NCBI GenBank assembly: GCA_947258515.1
Contig: CAMYIO010000004.1
Coordinates: forward strand, 1 to 54,391
Direction of reading: 5' to 3'
From: an uncultured Ectothiorhodospiraceae bacterium
GTDB lineage: Bacteria > Pseudomonadota > Gammaproteobacteria > UBA9214
DNA: 54,391 bases
The translations under genes were made by a program, and so were the position numbers. The notes below the pieces were generated by a model, which saw only the letters and a list, made by a program, of their open reading frames with translations, was not told where the DNA came from and did not search any database. Of the stretch, positions 46,373 to 52,852 are shown piece by piece. Positions within the stretch are counted from its first letter, which is position 1; the number at the start of each line of letters is the position of its first letter.

Positions 46373-48271
46373 ATGGCAGATGCAAAGCGAGACTTTTTGC
46401 AGGTAAAACCTGTACTCCACGACGGCTCGCTACAGCCGCGCGGCGAAATTGAAGCCTTCTTCGAGAATTACGTCTTCGTTGTGTTGGGCGAGCCTGGGCT
46501 CGGGAAAACAACCTCGTTTCGATACGCCGCGGAGAAAGAAGAACAAGCAGAATTCGTCCGTATAGGAGAGTTTTTGAGTGCTCCGAAGCTTGACCATCTT
46601 ATAGGCAAAACACTGTACCTAGATGGTCTCGATGAGCATCGCAGTCGTGCCAATGGTATTGACGTATTGGACGCAATCATTAGTCGTTTGAAGCACCTCG
46701 GATCTCCAAAATCTAGAATCTCCTGTCGTATGGCCGAATGGCATGGAGGAAAAGACCTTGAATCACTAAGTGCTGTCAGTAACGGTGCTCCGATTTTGCA
46801 GCTTGAATTACAGCCTCTCTCGCCCGAGGACGTCCTGACACTGATTCCAGATGCAGAGGAGTTCGTTGCTGGCGCGCGGATCCACGGTCTTGAGGATTTC
46901 TTAACTAATCCGCAAGATTTTTAACTCTTGCACGACTTCTACCGTGAAGAAAATGCATGGCCGGGCAATCGTACGGAGCTGATGGAAGGTGCGTGCAAAG
47001 CTCTACTGAAAGAGCTAAACAAAGATCATTATGAAGCGGTTGACGACTGGGTCAGTGACAGGAAGCTCGTGCTCGCCTCTGACTACCTTGCATCGATACT
47101 GATGTTGTCAAATGTCGCTGGCATCGCGTGTGATCGTATCCATTCAAGTCGCGTATTTCCTGCAATTCATGAATTTGACGGAGACTTATTTGCCATGAAG
47201 GTGGCTGCTGGGCGACGCGTCTTCAAGGCTGCGGAAAAAAAGCGAATTGAACCCAGGCATCGAAAAATCGCCGAATATATGGCGGCAAGATTTCTCGCCT
47301 CGCGTGTCAGGGCTGGTCTTTCACTACGCAGAGTTATCGCGCTGATGACAGGTATCGACGGGGGTACGGCACCCGACTTGAGGGGCGTCTATGCCTGGTT
47401 AGTAACGATGTTGTCAGGCATGGCCGACCATGTCCTTATCCATGATCCCTACGGAGCTCTAATCTATGGCGATGCGAAGGCATGGACACCACACACCAAA
47501 AGATTCGCTCTTCAAACACTTGAGAAATTAGCCGCGAGAGATCCATGGTTTAGGGGGGACAATTGGTCGAGAGCCGAATTGGGTGGGCTGTCGGATCCCG
47601 CTCTTGTACCAGAATTCGAGAGAATCCTCACGAAAGACAAATGTGAGTCTCATCTAGTGAGCACTGTACTTGACGCAATTGCGGGCGGCCCAGAAATTAC
47701 CGAGTTGGGAGAGCCGCTCCTGACTTTTATTCGAGACTCATCAAAGCCAGATCACCTCAGAAGCAAGGCGATCGATGCATTTGCGATTGTATGCCCAGCT
47801 AGAATACAAGACCTCGAAGCTGTATTAGACGAGGTGAATGATAACCAACTGTCAGATAAAGATGATTACTTGCGGGGTGCGCTGCTTCGTTTGCTTTATC
47901 CGAATGTTATTGGTGCCGACCGAGTGCTGAAATATTTGAAAAAGCCATCCGATGGAGTGATCGGCAGGTATCACATATTATTTCGTCGCGAAATCCTTGA
48001 GCAAACCTCCAAGAACAACCTTAGTCTGCTCGCAGATAATTTGGATGATTTAGACGAAGATCTCAAGGTCGTCAACGATCATGATTACAATGCCTTTGTC
48101 AGCAGACTAATTCGCTTATTAATAGAAGAGTTTGGCGAAGATGTTTCGGCGAAGAGATTGCTGTCTTGGCTTAAATTGGGAGTCGACCAATACGAATCGA
48201 ATCGCTTAGGCTCTCAAATGCTGCAGTCTGGGCGAATGTTAACGAGGCCAGGTCATGCAATTATGCGTTAA
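46373..48271 (+). pseudogene. NACHT/STAND-like P-loop NTPase, interrupted by an in-frame TAA
   Basis: Track ORFs 46370-46924 and 46928-48271 are in the same frame, separated only by TAA at 46922-46924. Together they would give about 632 residues. Seen: Walker A VVLGEPGLGKTTSF (about 38-50), Walker B TLYLDGLDEHRSR (80-91), a sensor-like SRISCRMAEW, LQPLSPEDV, and NPQDF*LLHDFY, which fits the NPxxLxLL step of NACHT-type proteins with one lost codon. The last ~400 residues look helical, as HEAT- or TPR-like sensor domains do. STAND NTPases often act in antiphage sensing, but no effector domain is visible. The stop could be a true loss, an error, or readthrough. ATG 46373 is preferred to the TTG before it. 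Confidence 0.72.
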
Positions 48272-48972
48272 TGCAAGACCTGACTCCGTTGGATTATATT
48301 TCGGGTACTCAGGCTCACAAATTACAGCAAGAGCGCACTGGGATAGTGGAGAAGATTGACTGGAATGGAGTAGTTACCTCAGTACAGCCGAGAATTCGGC
48401 TTAACCGTTCTTTCGATGAAAGAAATCACGGGTATCTGGGGTATTCACTTCGTATCGATTGGGCTGTCTCGGGAATTCCTCAAACTTTTTGGGTAGGCAT
48501 CGGGAAAGCTGCCCAGGAGAAGCATGAATTTCAGTGCGGTGTCACTGCAAACGGGAAGGCCCATCCTGTGCAGGATTCCCGTATAGAGTCCGTCGAGTAT
48601 TACAAAGTCAGTGGCCTGTCTGTTTCGAGTATCAAAGAAGAAGCTCAGACAGACGGGCCTCCCTGGCATGGAATACCACCCCATCTCGACATCTACCGGT
48701 CACGGGGCCATCGCAGGCTATCAGCGAGAACCTATGAATCCAGGTGTTCCAGCTGTATTTGGGGTTGCAGGATGCCAGTCATAATCACTGTAGATCACTG
48801 GAACCCGGAACAGCGTCAATATCGTTTCGAGACATTTTGTTATGGCCCGAAATCCTGCCGCTTTTATAAGTCGGGTCCAACACGCAAAGTGCCAGGCAGG
48901 AAAGGTATGTCCTGGGAGGAGGAAGACTGGGTTGATGAGGAAGCAACCTCGCACAGAGGTTTTGATGAATAG
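48271..48972 (+). CDS. Conserved-looking protein with a five-cysteine cluster, partner of the NTPase
   Basis: A 233-residue soluble protein. The N-terminal half is beta-rich (VTSVQPRIRLNRSFDERNHGYLGYSLRI, FWVGIGKAAQEKHEFQCG). The C-terminal half carries Cys159-x2-Cys162-x3-Cys166 (CSSCIWGC) and Cys190-x5-Cys196 (CYGPKSC), followed by RKVPGRKGMSWEEEDWVDEE. The cysteines could bind Zn or an Fe-S cluster. Its ATG overlaps the NTPase stop by one base. Its frame also stays open about 95 bases upstream, so the two may once have been fused. I do not know a function; the coupling suggests it acts with the NTPase. Confidence 0.65.
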   Translation: MQDLTPLDYISGTQAHKLQQERTGIVEKIDWNGVVTSVQPRIRLNRSFDERNHGYLGYSLRIDWAVSGIPQTFWVGIGKAAQEKHEFQCGVTANGKAHPVQDSRIESVEYYKVSGLSVSSIKEEAQTDGPPWHGIPPHLDIYRSRGHRRLSARTYESRCSSCIWGCRMPVIITVDHWNPEQRQYRFETFCYGPKSCRFYKSGPTRKVPGRKGMSWEEEDWVDEEATSHRGFDE

Positions 48973-49044
48973 TGGGGCATGTAATGCTATAACCGACTGT
49001 ATTCATAGGATAAACAATAATGGGGTTATCGCTCAAGATTAATG

Positions 49045-49063
49045 CTTATCATCCGATGATAAG
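49045..49063. promoter_or_regulatory. Perfect palindrome upstream of the TA pair (probable operator)
   Basis: CTTATCATC-C-GATGATAAG, nine-base arms around one base, ends nine bases before the first possible toxin start and 21 bases before the preferred one. TA operons are typically autoregulated through such sites, here probably by the HTH antitoxin. No T-run follows, so a terminator is less likely. Confidence 0.65.
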
Positions 49064-49084
49064 TGTGAGAGAATGTTGTGTGTC

Positions 49085-49447
49085 ATGAGTAAAGACAAGG
49101 GACTGGATTACTTACTGGATCTCAATGGTGAAATCCTCGCTCAGGATAAGGGGTGCTGGATAAAGATCGAAGCTAGGCAGCTGGAGATGGCAACGAGGGA
49201 ATGCCCTTATGGTGTCAAATATTGCCTTACATTGCATGATCGTTATGGGAAAAGGCTTTTGGGATTTGATAATGCCCATTTGATCAAAACCAGAAAGCGC
49301 GGGCGTTTTACGGGAAGAAGAATTGCTTATGACCATAAGCATATGAATCCAGATGACAAGGGCGTTCCATATGTTTTTGAGTCGGCAGAACAGCTGCTTA
49401 CCGATTTCTTCACTGAGGTAGATAAAGTCCTCGGAGGAATGAAGTGA
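49085..49447 (+). CDS. TumE-family toxin-like protein (DUF6516)
   Basis: A 120-residue protein beginning MSKDKGLDYLLDLNGEILAQDKGCWIKIEARQLE, with YCLTLHDRYGKRLLGFDNAH and IAYDHKHMNPDDKGVPYVFESAEQLLTDFFTEVDKVL. I recognise this as the TumE/DUF6516 group found in front of an HTH antitoxin. The His/Asp-rich YDHKHMNPDD stretch is the likely functional core. The start four codons after the track start is preferred. Its stop is 22 bp before the partner gene. Molecular target unknown to me. Confidence 0.8.
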   Translation: MSKDKGLDYLLDLNGEILAQDKGCWIKIEARQLEMATRECPYGVKYCLTLHDRYGKRLLGFDNAHLIKTRKRGRFTGRRIAYDHKHMNPDDKGVPYVFESAEQLLTDFFTEVDKVLGGMK

Positions 49448-49469
49448 CTGCAGTTATGTGAGGTGAATT

Positions 49470-49826
49470 ATGAAAAAGATCGTTATAGGCATTATGTCTC
49501 AGGACAAAATCAGGCAGCGGGTGCTTGCTATTGCCCGTGGTGAGCATAAGCCAAAGAGAAATGAGCCAAAGATCTGGTTTCCGTCGATGAAATCAATGGC
49601 AGAAGTGCTGAGTGACAATAATCGTGCGTTGCTGAAAATGATAGCTGAGATGCAGCCTGAATCGCTAACGGAGCTTGCTGATGCGGCTGGCCGTCAGCCG
49701 AGCAATCTGTCTAGGACGCTGAAAACGATGGCACACTATGGATTTGTTGAGCTTAGAAAAGAGAATAGGTCGGTGAAGCCAATTGTGAAAGCGACTGAAT
49801 TTGAGATTCATGCTGATGCTGCATGA
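49470..49826 (+). CDS. TumA-like HTH antitoxin/DNA-binding protein
   Basis: A 118-residue protein with a winged HTH of MarR-like type: SLTELADAAGRQPSNLSRTLKTMAHYGFVELRKENRSVKPIVKATEFEI. The N-terminal 50 residues are basic. In the TumE/TumA layout the HTH protein follows the toxin and is taken as antitoxin and repressor. The 19-bp palindrome upstream of the pair is the likely binding site. GC is visibly lower than in host genes, matching an acquired cassette. Confidence 0.8.
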   Translation: MKKIVIGIMSQDKIRQRVLAIARGEHKPKRNEPKIWFPSMKSMAEVLSDNNRALLKMIAEMQPESLTELADAAGRQPSNLSRTLKTMAHYGFVELRKENRSVKPIVKATEFEIHADAA

Positions 49827-49827
49827 G

Positions 49828-49919
49828 TTTCAAAGTGCCCAGGCTGGCGCAGTAGGCTGCATGGTTTGCGAGCCCTAACTTGGACGCGGTGCTTGACACG
49901 TTGACGATCGCCCCCTTTT
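49828..49919 (-). pseudogene. Short-chain dehydrogenase gene fragment
   Basis: About 30 codons on the minus strand read KGAIVNVSSTASKLGLANHAAYCAS, the SDR strand with catalytic Ser and the YxxxK region, where Lys is replaced by Leu. The sequence is cut off by a hairpin repeat on one side and unrelated DNA on the other. It is debris of a lost gene, perhaps from earlier traffic at this tRNA site. Confidence 0.6.
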
Positions 49920-49931
49920 GCCCGCGGGCGG

Positions 49932-49952
49932 CCCTCTCCCGGAGGGAGAGGG
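49932..49952. repeat. CCCTCTCCC hairpin repeat, copy 3
   Basis: CCCTCTCCC-GGA-GGGAGAGGG is a perfect nine-base stem with a three-base loop, next to the SDR fragment inside the right end of the element. Confidence 0.75.
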
Positions 49953-49978
49953 GGGTTGTTGGTGTGGGCTGGAATGCT

Positions 49979-50001
49979 GCAGCGTAGAGAAAACGTAATA
50001 A
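49979..50001. repeat. Element-end direct repeat, right copy
   Basis: GCAGCGTAGAGAAAACGTAATAA, 105 bp inside the right core, mirrors the copy near the left core in the same orientation (20 of 23 bases). It may be an integrase arm site or a remnant of an integrase 3' end: its complement reads LITFSLRC, close to IITISLRC in the intact protein. Confidence 0.6.
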
Positions 50002-50105
50002 GCTTGAACACAAAACATCCGTAAATGGCGGTATTTCAGGGTAGGAGCCAAAAGGGGAGAATGGCACAACTGTTTGATTAAAAGTAAGTTGCTGTACTAT
50101 GATAT

Positions 50106-50166
50106 CGACTCGAAATCGGTTGGGGGAGCAATCCCCACAAGGGTTCGAATCCCTTCCTCTCCGCCA
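50106..50166 (+). other. tRNA-Ser 3' half (right attachment site)
   Basis: Begins with the 21-bp core shared with the intact tRNA, then a different but foldable variable arm (GGGGGAGCAATCCCC) and T arm (AAGGGTTCGAATCCCTT), and ends CCTCTCCGCCA. It lacks the 5' half, so it is not a working tRNA. It marks the right end of the element and is probably the displaced original 3' end. Confidence 0.88.
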
Positions 50167-50243
50167 TCTAACCCAGGAGACCTCGCCTTCGCGTCAACAC
50201 TGTACATGGCTGGCCTTTATCCCGATCCACCCGATGTAAAAAT

Positions 50244-52559
50244 ATGTCGAAAAAAATACTGTTCATGGTTCTGGCCGCATTGCTGCTGATCACTGTCGCG
50301 GCTCTGGTCTGGCAAACTCAACGAGCGCCGGAACTTGCTTCGGCCGTCCCGACGCAGACATCGGCAGCATGGCCGGCTGCAACGGCGAATGCGACCTATG
50401 TCGGTGGCGCCAGCTGTGCGGCCTGCCATGCCGGGCAGTTCCAACAGTGGCAGGGTTCGCACCATGATTTTGCGATGCAGGAGGCGAACGCGCAAAGCGT
50501 GCTCGGCGATTTTAACAATGCCGAATTTCAGTATTACGATGTTACCTCGCGTTTCTATCGCGAGGGTGAACGCTTCATGGTCCGCACCGACGGCCCCGAT
50601 GGCAGTCTGCAGGACTACCCGATCAAGTACACCTTTGGTGTCACCCCGCTGCAGCAATACCTGATCGAGTTTCCGGGCGGGCGCCTGCAGGCGCTCGGTA
50701 TCGCCTGGGACTCGCGCCCGGCAGAGGCGGGCGGTCAGCGCTGGTTCCATCTCTATCCCGACGAGCATATCGATCACAACGATGAACTGCACTGGACCGG
50801 TCACAACCAGAACTGGAACTTCATGTGTGCGGACTGTCATTCAACCAACCTGCAAAAGAACTATGATGCGGGCAGCCAGCGCTTCGATAGCCGCTGGTCC
50901 GAAATCAACGTCTCATGCGAGGCCTGCCATGGCCCGGGTTCCGGGCATAACGAGTGGGCCGCAAAAGACGCGGCGGCGCAGGCGCTGGACAAGACGCGTG
51001 GCCTGGTAGTCAGCTTCGACGAGCGCAAGGGTGTGTCCTGGCAGATGGACCCGAAAACGGGCACGGCGCAGCGCAGCATACCCCGTGACAGTACCACCGA
51101 AATCCAGGTGTGCGCCCAATGCCATGCGCGCCGCGCGGCCATAGGTTCAGGCTATGTGCCCGGTCATGCCTTCATGGATGCCTACCGCCCGGCACTGCTG
51201 ACAGAACGGCTTTATTACCCGGATGGTCAGATCAAGGATGAGGTCTATGTCTATGGTTCCTTCATCCAGAGCAAGATGTTTCATGCCGGCGTGACCTGCG
51301 GCGACTGCCACGAAGCGCACTCGCTGGACTTGCGGGCAGCGGGTGATCAGGTCTGTCTGGGCTGCCACGCCGCGGACCGCTTCGCGAGCGCGCAACATCA
51401 TTTCCACAAGCCCGAAAGCGAGGGCGCGCGCTGTGTGGAATGCCATATGCCTGAGACCAGCTACATGGTCGTGGATCCGCGCCGTGACCACAGTATCCGC
51501 ATACCGCGTCCCGATCTGTCGGATAGCCTCGGCGCACCCAACGCCTGTACCCGCTGCCATGCAGACCAGAGCAGCCGCTGGGCGGCCGAACGCGTGCGCG
51601 AGTGGTACGGCACGCCGGCCACGGGCTACCAGGACTTTGCCGCAACCTTACACGCGGCACGCAACGCTGCACCGGACAGCGCTGCACAATTGCTCGAGTT
51701 GATTGGCCGCGAGGAACAGCCGGCTATCGCACGGGCCACGGCGCTATCCCTGCTCGCACAATACCCGACACCGCAGGCCATACAGGCGATCAGTGACTCA
51801 CTCTATGATGACGATCCGATGGTGCGTCTGGGTGGACTCGATGCACTCATGTCGCTGCAGCCGGGCATGCGCTACCCGATCGCCAGGCACCTGCTGGATG
51901 ATGAGGTTCTCGCGGTGCGTATCGAGGCTGGCCGGGTACTGGTGGATACCCCTGAAAATTCGCTCGATGCGCTGCAGCGTGCCCGTCTGCAACAGGCCGT
52001 TGACGATTATATTGCAGCGCAGCTGTTCAACGCCGAACATCCGCAGACACACATCAACCTGGGTAACCTCTATCTGCGTATGGGCGACGCAGCCGAGGCC
52101 GAACAGGCCTATCGTCAGGCGCTGATACTCGATGAGTCATATGTGCCCGCCTATATCAATCTTGCTGACCTGTTTCGCGCAACGGGACGCGAGCAGGCAG
52201 CACTCAACACGCTCAGGCAGGGCCTGGCGCTGGCGCCGCAATATGCGGACCTGCATTATGCCTATGGCCTGGCGCTGGTACGCAGCAAGCAGCTACCGGG
52301 TGCGGTCGAGGCCCTGGCGCGTGCAGTCGAACTGCAGGCTGACAATGCACGTTTCGCCTATGTCTACGCGGTGGCGCTGGATGCCAATGGCGAGACCGGC
52401 AAGGCCATCGAGGTCCTTGAGCATTACCATGAGCGTGCGCAATATAATATAGAGATACTGTCAGCGCTGGCGTCCTACACGCGCAAGGCCGGGGATACCG
52501 CGAAGGCTGACCGCTACGAGCAACAGCTCATGGAACTGCAGGGTACGCAGTCGAACTGA
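50244..52559 (+). CDS. Octahaem c-type cytochrome with HEAT- and TPR-like repeats
   Basis: A 771-residue exported or membrane-anchored protein. A signal/anchor helix (ILFMVLAALLLITVAALVW) is followed by eight CXXCH motifs: CAACH, CADCH, CEACH, CAQCH, CGDCH, CLGCH, CVECH and CTRCH, all before about residue 440. Residues about 450-560 look like HEAT repeats (EEQPAIARATALSLLAQYPTP) and about 575-760 like TPRs (AQLFNAEHPQTHINLGNLYLRMGDAAEAEQAYRQAL). Such proteins sit in periplasmic multihaem chains, with the repeats as a partner scaffold; the substrate cannot be told. It starts 77 bp after the right att site. Not a known named enzyme to me. Confidence 0.85.
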   Translation: MSKKILFMVLAALLLITVAALVWQTQRAPELASAVPTQTSAAWPAATANATYVGGASCAACHAGQFQQWQGSHHDFAMQEANAQSVLGDFNNAEFQYYDVTSRFYREGERFMVRTDGPDGSLQDYPIKYTFGVTPLQQYLIEFPGGRLQALGIAWDSRPAEAGGQRWFHLYPDEHIDHNDELHWTGHNQNWNFMCADCHSTNLQKNYDAGSQRFDSRWSEINVSCEACHGPGSGHNEWAAKDAAAQALDKTRGLVVSFDERKGVSWQMDPKTGTAQRSIPRDSTTEIQVCAQCHARRAAIGSGYVPGHAFMDAYRPALLTERLYYPDGQIKDEVYVYGSFIQSKMFHAGVTCGDCHEAHSLDLRAAGDQVCLGCHAADRFASAQHHFHKPESEGARCVECHMPETSYMVVDPRRDHSIRIPRPDLSDSLGAPNACTRCHADQSSRWAAERVREWYGTPATGYQDFAATLHAARNAAPDSAAQLLELIGREEQPAIARATALSLLAQYPTPQAIQAISDSLYDDDPMVRLGGLDALMSLQPGMRYPIARHLLDDEVLAVRIEAGRVLVDTPENSLDALQRARLQQAVDDYIAAQLFNAEHPQTHINLGNLYLRMGDAAEAEQAYRQALILDESYVPAYINLADLFRATGREQAALNTLRQGLALAPQYADLHYAYGLALVRSKQLPGAVEALARAVELQADNARFAYVYAVALDANGETGKAIEVLEHYHERAQYNIEILSALASYTRKAGDTAKADRYEQQLMELQGTQSN

Positions 52560-52605
52560 ATCAGTGAACGGAATGGGTGGATCGCAGCTGCGATGTAACA
52601 CTTGT

Positions 52606-52811
52606 ATCGATCGCGCTTGCGAAGCGCTCCTACAAGAATAGACGCACCTGCAGGAGCGTATTGTATCCGCTATGTGACGGTTGTATCGATTCCGCTTGTG
52701 AAGTGCTTCATGATGCGGTGATTCTAGAATCCACTGCAGGTGAGGTTCTGACGCATACTGTAGGAGCGCCGTCCCCGGCGCGATTCGCGGCGAGGCGCCG
52801 CTCCTACAGTT
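52606..52811. repeat. REP cluster, locus 5 (intergenic)
   Basis: The 293-bp gap between the convergent cytochrome and transporter genes holds no gene but a series of REP copies. These are TCGCGCTTGCGAAGCGCTCCTAC (52611), GCAGGAGCGTATTGTATCCGC (52650), a degenerate TTCCGCTTGTGAAGTGCTTC (52690), and a tight pair CTGTAGGAGCGCCGTCCCCGG...GGCGCCGCTCCTACAG (52758-52809). Decay of the middle copies suggests different ages. Confidence 0.83.
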
Positions 52812-52852
52812 ATATTTTTTCAACGATGTGATAGACGCGGCGGGTGAGTTGC

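Noticed and set aside
46370-46924. The 184-residue NTPase piece as a complete small ATPase
   Set aside because: The next ORF continues in the same frame with the expected continuation of the fold, so this is the front part of a longer protein.
49045-49063. Rho-independent terminator reading of the palindrome
   Set aside because: The stem is AT-rich, the loop is one base, and no T-run follows; the operator reading fits better.
50106-50166. Second tRNA-Ser gene
   Set aside because: The D arm and 5' acceptor strand are missing upstream of the anticodon stem, so it is only a 3' half.
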